A stretch of 11,862 bases of DNA, from contig NZ_JABZXW010000061.1 of NCBI RefSeq assembly GCF_015265375.1, positions 1 through 11,862 on the forward strand. The letters run 5' to 3'. Below the pieces are notes generated by a model that made no database searches, was not told the origin of the DNA, and worked only from the letters and a program-made list of their open reading frames with translations. Below, one piece after another: positions 5,818 through 11,862 of the stretch. Numbering within the stretch: position 1 is the stretch's first letter; every line of letters starts with the position of its first letter. Position numbers and translations under genes: made by a program. The DNA comes from Rothia sp. (in: high G+C Gram-positive bacteria). GTDB lineage: Bacteria; Actinomycetota; Actinomycetes; Actinomycetales; Micrococcaceae.

Positions 5818-6813
5818 ATGACCGCTCAGTCGCCTGATACCACTGAGGTTGAACTTCCCAAGTTCTACGAATTCATTCCCAGCATTCTTGCTTACCTATC
5901 TGACGGCAACTCCCGCACCAATAAAGAGATTTATAGCGCTGTAGCAGAGCGCTACCCGCTTTCTGACGAGCAGCTACTACCCTACCTGCCGAACGGCAAG
6001 CGTCCCGTCTATGTGGACCGCATTAGTTGGGGCTTGACCTATCTCAAGATGTTCGGTGCGGTTGATTCCCCTCGCCGCGGTCAGCAGGTTATTTCTGACG
6101 AAGGCTTGAAGCTGATTGAGGCTCATCCTGGGGGCATCCCCGATGATGTCGTCGCGCATATCGTTCGTTCCGCCCGCAGCACGCGTGAGCGTTCCCAGTC
6201 TGATAGTTCCGAGCAGGACCCGCAGGAAACCCCGAAGACCGCTACCAAGACTGTTGCCGTCACGACTGCACCCTCTGAGGTGTCTGATAGCACCCCGCAG
6301 GAACTCATTGATGAAAGCATCACTCAGATTGAGTCCGCGCTGACGCACGATATTTTGGAACGCGTCCGCGCAATGTCTCCGACTGCTTTTGAGCATCTGG
6401 TGGTGGATGTTCTGTTGGCGATGGGCTACGGCGGCCCGGCAGGACGCGGCACCGTTACTCCGGCTTCCAATGACGGCGGCGTGGACGGAATCATTGACCA
6501 GGATGCGTTGGGTCTTTCAAAGATTTATGTCCAGGCTAAGCGTTACGCCAAGGACAATGTGGTGGGACGCCCTGCCCTTCAGAGCTTTGTGGGCGCACTG
6601 CATGGCAAGGCAACGCAGGGAGTGTTCATCACGTCGAGCTCCTATACGTCTGACGCACGCGGCTATGCGGAGGAACTTGGTGGCGGAGTTTCCCTCGTTC
6701 TGATTGATGGTGAGCACCTGGCGCGCCTCATGATTAAGTACGGTGTTGGCGTACAGGTGGCACGCACGTACACCATCATGAAGCTTGATGAGGACTTCTT
6801 CGACGAAGCCTAA
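5818..6813 (+). CDS. mrr: Mrr-type (type IV, methylation-dependent) restriction endonuclease
   Basis: A 331-residue protein with the two-domain plan of Mrr. Residues 14-105 form a winged-helix Mrr N-terminal domain, expected to bind DNA. A Thr/Ser/Pro/Glu-rich linker (about 118-165) follows, then the Mrr catalytic domain of the PD-(D/E)xK class (about 180-310). Catalytic elements are visible: Glu192 in FEHLV, Asp223 in GGVDG, and Gln239-Ala-Lys241 in YVQAKRY. ITSSSYTSDA (271-280) is another typical family segment. The family cuts DNA carrying methylation foreign to the host. No methyltransferase gene is nearby, consistent with a solitary type IV enzyme. The ATG has GGAG eight bases upstream. 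It has its own promoter region, tandem repeats in the leader, and a perfect terminator just after the stop, so it is a one-gene unit. Flanking 50-bp direct repeats suggest it arrived as an insertion. All key residues are present. Its methyl-base specificity cannot be read from sequence. Confidence 0.92.
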   Translation: MTAQSPDTTEVELPKFYEFIPSILAYLSDGNSRTNKEIYSAVAERYPLSDEQLLPYLPNGKRPVYVDRISWGLTYLKMFGAVDSPRRGQQVISDEGLKLIEAHPGGIPDDVVAHIVRSARSTRERSQSDSSEQDPQETPKTATKTVAVTTAPSEVSDSTPQELIDESITQIESALTHDILERVRAMSPTAFEHLVVDVLLAMGYGGPAGRGTVTPASNDGGVDGIIDQDALGLSKIYVQAKRYAKDNVVGRPALQSFVGALHGKATQGVFITSSSYTSDARGYAEELGGGVSLVLIDGEHLARLMIKYGVGVQVARTYTIMKLDEDFFDEA

Positions 6814-6822
6814 ACGTTACAC

Positions 6823-6869
6823 AAGCGTGGGGTGGAAAGCATGTAGCTTTCTGCCCCACGCTTTCTTTT
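6823..6869 (+). terminator. Rho-independent terminator of the Mrr gene
   Basis: AAGCGTGGGG (6823-6832) pairs perfectly with CCCCACGCTT (6854-6863). The stem is extended inside by GAAAGC pairing with GCTTTC around a short loop, and is followed by TCTTTT. It starts ten bases after the stop codon. Confidence 0.92.
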
Positions 6870-6896
6870 GGGTTAGCCGCCTTTTGGGTTAGCCGC
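6865..6896 (+). repeat. Perfect 16-bp tandem duplication
   Basis: CTTTTGGGTTAGCCGC occurs twice in succession (6865-6880 and 6881-6896). The first copy holds the T-tract of the endonuclease terminator, and the second runs into the right-hand 50-bp direct repeat. It therefore marks the right junction of the putative insertion. Confidence 0.85.
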
Positions 6897-6944
6897 TGGA
6901 ATGTTACAACCCTCGGCAGCCGCGCCTAAGAGCAACCGCGGCGT
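6895..6944 (+). pseudogene. Direct repeat, right copy: 3' fragment of the small gene
   Basis: This copy matches 5643-5692 at 41 of 50 positions. Read in the same frame it still encodes WNVTTLGSRA and then TAA (6927-6929), so it is a truncated, startless 3' piece of the 5435-5677 gene or a close paralogue. Several of the nine differences are silent or conservative in the coding frame, suggesting the copies diverged after, or came from, related functional sequences. Confidence 0.7.
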
Positions 6945-6953
6945 TCAGAGTGT

Positions 6954-7045
6954 GGTGGGTGCGCCTCCGCAGGCCCGGGCGTATTCCCCCGGAAAGCCAG
7001 CAAATACGCGGCAAACCACCGCATCAGCACGGTGTATAACCCACC
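6954..7045 (+). other. Cloverleaf-like structured element in the dehydrogenase leader region
   Basis: An outer seven-pair perfect stem (6954-6960 with 7039-7045) encloses three further perfect stems. These are GCCT/AGGC (6963-6966 with 6971-6974), GCGTATT/AATACGC (6979-6985 with 7003-7009) and CACCG/CGGTG (7017-7021 with 7030-7034). The layout is a compact four-stem junction. It is not a tRNA, since the conserved T-loop and anticodon features are missing. I see no match to a known riboswitch. It may be the folded 3' region of an upstream transcript, a regulatory leader, or a site recognised as folded DNA. Confidence 0.4.
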
Positions 7046-7054
7046 CCCTTTATG

Positions 7055-7090
7055 GTGACAAGTAGTCGCCAAGCTTAGCCATAGCTAAGC
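7055..7090 (+). promoter_or_regulatory. Candidate promoter and palindromic operator of the dehydrogenase gene
   Basis: GCTTAGC (7073-7079) and GCTAAGC (7084-7090) form a perfect inverted repeat around CATA. A -35-like GTGACA (7055-7060) lies just upstream. Any -10 at normal spacing (for example GCCATA, 7078-7083) would fall inside the palindrome, so a protein bound there could block transcription. The -10 is poor, so the exact promoter is uncertain. The message would have a leader of roughly 60 nt before the ribosome site. Confidence 0.4.
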
Positions 7091-7153
7091 GGAAAAGACG
7101 GTGTTCAAGAGCACATACTGAAAGGTAAGACAGTCTCACTAAGGAGATTCATC

Positions 7154-10063
7154 ATGACCACCGTTGTGTCAAACACTTCCAAAGCACTCAAGTCCCCCTA
7201 CGAGGACACCCTCAAGCGTCTACTCTCCGATGCGCGCGCAGAAGCCGTCGAATCCAGCGTCTCCGAACTCGAGCGCCTGGCAATCTCCCACGACGCATCC
7301 CACTACCTGCTCGTGCCCGCCGGCCTGGTCCGCCCCGACTCCGCCGAAGACGTCGCCAACATCTTCCGCGCAGCCGGCGACCTCGGTCTGCCGCTGACCT
7401 TCCGCTCCGGCGGCACCTCCCTCTCCGGCCAGTCCAGCGGCGACGGCCTCATGGTCGACACCCGCCGCCACTTCAAGAAGATTGAAGTCCTTGAAGACGG
7501 CAAGAAGGTGCGCGTGCAGCCCGGCGCGACCATCATGATGGTCAACAACTACCTGGCACCCTACGGCTACAAGCTCGGCCCCGACCCGGCATCCTGGTCC
7601 GCCTGCACCATCGGCGGTGTGGTTGCGAACAACTCCTCCGGCATGTCGTCGGGCACCAAGTACAACACCTACAACACCCTGGACTCCATGGTGTTCGTGC
7701 TCCCCAGCGGCACCATCATCGACACCGCTGAGCCTGACGCTGACCAGAAGCTGCGTTCCCTCGAACCCGAAATCCACGAGGGTCTGCTGCGCCTGCGCAA
7801 GCGCGTGCTCGAGAACCCCGAGTCCATGGCGAAGATTCGCCAGCAGTACTCCATGAAGAACACCATGGGTTACGGCCTGAACTCCCTGGTCGACTTCGAG
7901 ACCCCCGTCGACATTCTGCAGCACCTGCTGATTGGTTCGGAGGGTACCCTCGGCTTCGTCGCTTCGGCAACCTACCGCACCCTGCCAATTCTGAAGAATA
8001 TTTCCACCGGCCTGCTCGTGTTCGACAACCTGATTGACGCGGCACGCTCCGTGCCCGAACTGGTCGCTAACAAGCTGGCAACCGTCGAGCTGATGGACGC
8101 CACCAGTATTCGTGTGGCTCAGCGTACCGGCCAGGCTGCGGAGGCGCTCGCCGCCATCGACGTGAAGGATCACGCCGCCCTGCTGGTTGAGTTCCAGGGC
8201 AACTCCGAGCAGGAGCTGAGCGACCTTGCCGCCGCCGCAGCACCCATGTTCAAGAGCCTGCCCGTGGCATCGCCGGTGTCGATGACCAGCAAGCTGTCCG
8301 AGCGTAACGCCCTGTGGGCAGCACGCCGCGGCCTGTACACCACCGTTGCGGGCAACCGCCGCTCCGGCACCAACGCGCTGCTCGAAGACGTGGTCGTGCC
8401 CGTCGAAGTTCTGGGTAACACCTGTAGCGACCTGACCAAGCTGTTCGACGCACACGGCTACAAGGACTCCGTGATTTTCGGTCACGCGAAGGACGGCAAC
8501 ATCCACTTCATGCTGAACGAGCAGTTCCGCGACCCGAAGCAGCTCGACCGCTACCGCGAGTTCACCGAAGAAATGGTTCAGCTGATTCTTGCCGCTGACG
8601 GCTCGCTGAAGGCTGAGCACGGTACCGGCCGCATCATGGCGCCGTTCGTGAGCCGCCAGTTCGGTGAGGAACTCTTCGACGTGATGCGCCAGATTAAGCG
8701 CCTCATCGACCCGAAGGGCTTCATGAACCCCGGCGTGCTGATTGCCGAGCCGGACACCGACTACGTGACCGACCTGAAGGTCGCCGAAACCGTCGAGGAA
8801 GAAGTCGACCGCTGTGTGGAGTGCGGCTACTGCGAGCCGGTCTGCCCCTCCCGCAACCTGACCCTCACCCCGCGCCAGCGCATTGTGATGCGCCGTGAGA
8901 TTGCCGCCGCCGAAGTGAACGGCGACCACGAGCTCGCCGAGCGTCTGCGCAAGGAGTACGAGTACAACGGCATCGACACCTGTGCTGTGGACGGCATGTG
9001 CCAGACCCGCTGCCCCGTGAACATTAACACCGGTGACCTGATTCGCCGCCTGCGTTCTGAGAACCAGGACAAGCTGGCTGCCGCCGGCTGGAAGGTCGCC
9101 GCACAGCAGTGGGGCATCATGGACAAGGTCGCCGGTAAGGCTCTGACCGTGGCTAAGAAGCTGCCGTTCCCCGTGGTGCACGGCACCACCAACATTGCCC
9201 GCAAGGTCATGGGCGACGACACGGTCCCCTCCTACAAGAAGGACCTGCCCGTCGGCGGCCCGGCACGTAAGCCGCACAAGGACGCAACCGCTGAGATTGT
9301 GTTCTTCCCCGCCTGCGTGAACTCCATGTTCGGCGGCGTGGACGGCGACGGCAAGCACGACCCGGTCAACGCAACCCAGGCGTTCATCCGCCTGTGCGAG
9401 CGTGCCGGCGTGAAGTACCGCATCCCGGACAACATTGGCGAGATGTGCTGCTCCACCCCGTGGAAGTCGAAGGGCTTCACCGACGGCTACTCGATCATGA
9501 GCGACCGCGTGCTGAAGTCCCTGTGGGAGGCTACCGACGGTGGCCGCCTGCCGGTCGTGTGTGACGCTTCGTCCTGTACTGAGGGCCTTGAGGTGATGCG
9601 CGAGAAGGTTATTAAGGCGCTTGAGCACAAGATCGTGAACGGCCTGCAGCCGGGCGAGCCGGACTTCTCGCGTCTGCGCATGTACGATGCGGTGCAGTTC
9701 GCCGCCGACAACATGCTGGACAAGCTGACCGTGTCTGCTCCCCTGCCGTCGATTGCGCTGCACCCGACCTGCTCGATGACTCACCTGGGCACTCAGCCTG
9801 CGTTTGAGAAGATTGCGAACGCGATGAGTGACGACGTGTACGTGCCGAAGCACTGGGGTTGCTGTGGCTACGCGGGTGACCGCGGTATGCTGCACCCCGA
9901 GCTGACTGCGAGCGCTACGGAGGCGGAGGCTGCGGAGCTGAGCGAGCAGAAGCAGTTCGCCGCATACATTTCGGCTAACCGTACCTGTGAGCAGGGTATG
10001 ACCGAGGCGACCGGCCACACCTACCAGAACGTGCTGCAGCTGCTGGAACGCACCACCCGCTAA
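7154..10063 (+). CDS. FAD- and Fe-S-containing D-2-hydroxyacid (D-lactate / D-2-hydroxyglutarate) dehydrogenase, GlcD-GlpC fusion type
   Basis: A 969-residue enzyme joining a GlcD-like flavin oxidase to a GlpC/GlcF-like iron-sulfur half, as in E. coli YdiJ and FAD-linked D-lactate dehydrogenases. Residues ~50-190 are the FAD-binding domain (FRSGGTSLSGQ at 83-93, TIGGVVANNSSG at 152-163). Residues ~250-530 are the C-terminal oxidase domain, with GHAKDGNIHF (443-452) and EHGTGR (488-493). A ferredoxin-like unit follows: Cys554/557/560/564, then Cys610/616/620, with Asp613 where a fourth cysteine would often sit. Two CCG-type domains end the protein, with Cys721 and Cys765-766, then Cys873 and Cys903-904 (CCGYAG). 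It likely oxidises D-lactate or D-2-hydroxyglutarate and passes electrons to quinone at the membrane face; the exact substrate is not decidable. AAGGAG seven bases before the ATG is a strong ribosome site. Codon use is highly biased to C-ending codons, suggesting high expression. It is a single-gene unit. Confidence 0.93.
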   Translation: MTTVVSNTSKALKSPYEDTLKRLLSDARAEAVESSVSELERLAISHDASHYLLVPAGLVRPDSAEDVANIFRAAGDLGLPLTFRSGGTSLSGQSSGDGLMVDTRRHFKKIEVLEDGKKVRVQPGATIMMVNNYLAPYGYKLGPDPASWSACTIGGVVANNSSGMSSGTKYNTYNTLDSMVFVLPSGTIIDTAEPDADQKLRSLEPEIHEGLLRLRKRVLENPESMAKIRQQYSMKNTMGYGLNSLVDFETPVDILQHLLIGSEGTLGFVASATYRTLPILKNISTGLLVFDNLIDAARSVPELVANKLATVELMDATSIRVAQRTGQAAEALAAIDVKDHAALLVEFQGNSEQELSDLAAAAAPMFKSLPVASPVSMTSKLSERNALWAARRGLYTTVAGNRRSGTNALLEDVVVPVEVLGNTCSDLTKLFDAHGYKDSVIFGHAKDGNIHFMLNEQFRDPKQLDRYREFTEEMVQLILAADGSLKAEHGTGRIMAPFVSRQFGEELFDVMRQIKRLIDPKGFMNPGVLIAEPDTDYVTDLKVAETVEEEVDRCVECGYCEPVCPSRNLTLTPRQRIVMRREIAAAEVNGDHELAERLRKEYEYNGIDTCAVDGMCQTRCPVNINTGDLIRRLRSENQDKLAAAGWKVAAQQWGIMDKVAGKALTVAKKLPFPVVHGTTNIARKVMGDDTVPSYKKDLPVGGPARKPHKDATAEIVFFPACVNSMFGGVDGDGKHDPVNATQAFIRLCERAGVKYRIPDNIGEMCCSTPWKSKGFTDGYSIMSDRVLKSLWEATDGGRLPVVCDASSCTEGLEVMREKVIKALEHKIVNGLQPGEPDFSRLRMYDAVQFAADNMLDKLTVSAPLPSIALHPTCSMTHLGTQPAFEKIANAMSDDVYVPKHWGCCGYAGDRGMLHPELTASATEAEAAELSEQKQFAAYISANRTCEQGMTEATGHTYQNVLQLLERTTR

Positions 10064-10095
10064 GGGCTGAGCGCATAGCAGCGGCATAAAAGTAG

Positions 10096-10146
10096 GGATC
10101 CGGCGGGCTATCTTATGTGATAGCCTGCCGGGTCCTTTCTTCGTTT
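10096..10146 (+). terminator. Rho-independent terminator of the dehydrogenase gene
   Basis: A 17-pair stem joins 10096-10112 and 10119-10135, with only two G-T wobbles, a six-base loop (TTATGT) and a downstream T-rich TTTCTTCGTTT. Base composition becomes sharply AT-rich immediately after it. Confidence 0.93.
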
Positions 10147-10155
10147 CAAAAAGCA

Positions 10156-10188
10156 TTCAAGTATTAAAAGAGACAACTATAGTAGAAT
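10156..10188 (+). promoter_or_regulatory. Candidate promoter of the AT-rich membrane gene
   Basis: TTCAAG (10156-10161), 16 bp and TATAGT (10178-10183) form a reasonable -35/-10 pair; TAGAAT (10183-10188) is an overlapping alternative -10. The rest of the leader to 10246 is A-rich with no clear structure. The following gene has a Shine-Dalgarno, AAAGGA (10247-10252), eight bases from its ATG. Confidence 0.4.
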
Positions 10189-10260
10189 ATTAAAGTATGT
10201 GACATATAAAAAATAAAAATAAATCCACCCACTAACCTACCACCCGAAAGGAATGTTTTC

Positions 10261-11862
10261 ATGGAGCTCATCCAAATAGATGGACTTATCGCCATAACGA
10301 CACAAGAACCAGATACCTTTAAATTAGAATGGTTAAGTAATTTATTCCAGAATAGAGATTTCTGGATAGCCATTTCAATAATTACACTCGTAGCGCTTTT
10401 AAAATATTATTCCTCCACTAGAAAAAGTCTACTATTTTTACAACCTGGAGACAGAGACTATATCAAGAAAAACAATCATCAAACATTGACAATATCAGCC
10501 ATCAGTGTACTAATTTCATTCTCTGTTCCATTGTGGCTCAACCTATCTATCAGCAAAGAGAGCACAGGGGCACAAATCCTTCAAAGTTTACTTACTGTTA
10601 GTGGTGGATTAGTCCTTCTTCTAACGTTTATGGAAAATCGCAGGAAGAATGATATAGATGAGTTAAAAAATCTTGATGAGAGCATTCAAAAGTTACACAC
10701 AAATCGGCATGAAAGGAATACAAAATCAATTGAACTTATGTTTTCCAGCAATACACCTGCTGCCGTTTCTGCCGTGTACAGCTTATGCAATATAGCTGAC
10801 GAATGGGCCAACGAAGCCACCAATAGTGAGAATGAAAATGAACACAATAGCCACAAAGAAGCACAGTCTATTATAAACGTATTATGTACATATATTCGAG
10901 AATATGGAAAAGAGCAGGAAAATCCACCCCAACAAGAAATTTACAACAAGTTAGTATGTAAAACCATTCTAGAAGAACTAAGCAATAGGCTAAATATAAT
11001 AGATAAAGGATATTCCAAGTGGAATGACTATAAAATAAATCTCAAGGGTACAACTTTTACATTCCCTATAGAACTAGAAAAAATTGGAAACACAAATAAT
11101 ATAGATATTTCTGAATGTACATTCAAAGATAACTTAAGAATAACCATCGCCGCAGATAAAAATAGTGATACAGATTCTAACGAAACCGGATCAAGAGTCC
11201 TATCTCTTGAAGGATGCGTATTTAATTCTTCTGTCAGTATAGGTGGACATGTATGCGCAGAGATTTCTGAGATTAATCTCCAGAATACACATTTCAAGGA
11301 AAAATCACGTCTTAAAGTGTGTGACCTCTCTTTCAAAAATTCACCCTCTCCTTCTACTAGTGAGCCCTCTACTCATTCTATATACATCCATGGAACCCAA
11401 CCTCATGAAATGGTTTTTTCAGACCTCTCAGATGCAGCCATTGTTGTCGGCCAAAAATATGATTCTAGGGATCCCAACAATTCAGGAGCGATCCAATATA
11501 CAACAATCCAAGGGAACATACTTATTGAACAATGCGACGATACATCCTTTGAAATACCCGACAGGCATACATTTAATGGAGAAATCAATATATTCTGCAG
11601 TCGAAAAAATATTAATGAAATAAAAATGAATGACTGCATTCTAAAGAAAAAGGTGATAATCAAAGCGGCAAACATTAAGGAGATGGGTTTCATCGATACG
11701 AGATTTAATCGTGGTTTAGATATAGACTGTTCAGAAAAAATTGAAACCCTGACTGCATGTAATGCCACCTTCTATATAAACGGTTCCATTAGCCATCAGG
11801 GAGTCGATTTGATTAACAGCAAGTCAAAGGTAACAATCAAAGCAAAATATATTACACTACTA
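10261..11862 (+). CDS. Membrane-anchored pentapeptide-repeat-like protein, AT-rich, partial at window end
   Basis: An uninterrupted frame of 534 codons from ATG at 10261 to the window edge with no stop, so the 3' end is missing. AAAGGA eight bases upstream supports the start. Three hydrophobic helices lie at about 34-50, 75-95 and 106-124. A charged, coiled-coil-like stretch (125-155) follows. Next is an alpha-helical segment with AAVSAVYSLCNIADEW (167-182) and AQSIINVLCTYIRE (201-214). This pattern is shared with actinobacterial membrane proteins in which such helices precede pentapeptide-type repeats. From about 253 the sequence turns into short strands with recurring motifs such as INLKGTTF, IDISECTF, LSLEGCVF and INLQNTHF. 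These resemble the A(D/N)LXX beta-helix but are degenerate. Predicted form: N-terminal membrane anchor with a large cytoplasmic beta-helical domain. Function unknown. Codons are rich in AAA, AAT and ATA, unlike all neighbours, pointing to horizontal transfer. Confidence 0.8.
   Translation, partial: MELIQIDGLIAITTQEPDTFKLEWLSNLFQNRDFWIAISIITLVALLKYYSSTRKSLLFLQPGDRDYIKKNNHQTLTISAISVLISFSVPLWLNLSISKESTGAQILQSLLTVSGGLVLLLTFMENRRKNDIDELKNLDESIQKLHTNRHERNTKSIELMFSSNTPAAVSAVYSLCNIADEWANEATNSENENEHNSHKEAQSIINVLCTYIREYGKEQENPPQQEIYNKLVCKTILEELSNRLNIIDKGYSKWNDYKINLKGTTFTFPIELEKIGNTNNIDISECTFKDNLRITIAADKNSDTDSNETGSRVLSLEGCVFNSSVSIGGHVCAEISEINLQNTHFKEKSRLKVCDLSFKNSPSPSTSEPSTHSIYIHGTQPHEMVFSDLSDAAIVVGQKYDSRDPNNSGAIQYTTIQGNILIEQCDDTSFEIPDRHTFNGEINIFCSRKNINEIKMNDCILKKKVIIKAANIKEMGFIDTRFNRGLDIDCSEKIETLTACNATFYINGSISHQGVDLINSKSKVTIKAKYITLL

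Noticed and set aside
6954..7045. tRNA gene suggested by the cloverleaf-like fold
   Set aside because: There is no conserved T-loop sequence, no proper anticodon loop (the middle stem has a 17-base loop), and D-arm and spacing do not fit.
7220..10156. Very long open frame antisense to the dehydrogenase gene (978 codons)
   Set aside because: It is a by-product of the C-ending codon bias of the sense gene. Its translation is repetitive Val/His/Leu/Gly with no domain, while the sense frame carries complete FAD and Fe-S motifs and a strong ribosome site.
11028..11768. Minus- and plus-strand frames within the AT-rich gene
   Set aside because: They lie inside an uninterrupted 534-codon frame that has a ribosome site and coherent membrane and repeat features.
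1..11862. CRISPR array, insertion sequence, integrase or toxin-antitoxin pair
   Set aside because: No regularly spaced repeats, transposase or recombinase motifs, or paired small overlapping genes were found.

Overview
The window reads as chromosomal DNA of a high-GC Gram-positive actinobacterium. A Micrococcaceae member such as Rothia fits best, but that genus guess is inference. Supporting signs are GC-rich third codon positions, DUF2797 and HIT/Ap4A-phosphorylase-type proteins, and -10 boxes of TANNNT form only 6-8 nt from the start codon, as in leaderless actinobacterial transcripts. The last ~1.7 kb is strikingly AT-rich and looks foreign.

Layout. The left part is read leftward: a DUF2797 protein (102-1325), a non-coding stretch with a structured segment that may be an RNA (about 1425-1642), a HIT-family nucleotide phosphorylase/hydrolase (1816-2391), a small lipoprotein (2478-3140), a hairpin-rich gap, and a six-helix potassium channel with very long low-complexity tails (3633-5333). 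A divergent gap then leads to rightward genes: a small beta-rich unknown protein (5435-5677), a solitary Mrr-type (type IV) restriction endonuclease (5818-6813) with its own promoter region and a perfect terminator, and a large FAD/Fe-S D-2-hydroxyacid dehydrogenase (7154-10063) with a complex leader and a strong terminator. After that terminator, composition changes abruptly. An AT-rich gene for a membrane-anchored, pentapeptide-repeat-like protein (from 10261) runs off the end of the window.

The genes appear to be mostly separate transcription units, not one pathway. The most informative structure is around the endonuclease: a ~50 bp direct repeat (5643-5692 and 6895-6944, 41 of 50 identical) flanks it. 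The repeat is the 3' end, with stop codon, of the small upstream gene. The endonuclease with its own promoter and terminator therefore looks like a cassette inserted at that gene's 3' end with duplication of the target. Together with the AT-rich membrane gene, this gives two likely acquired modules on either side of a well-adapted metabolic gene. No tRNA, rRNA, transposase, integrase or CRISPR array was seen.
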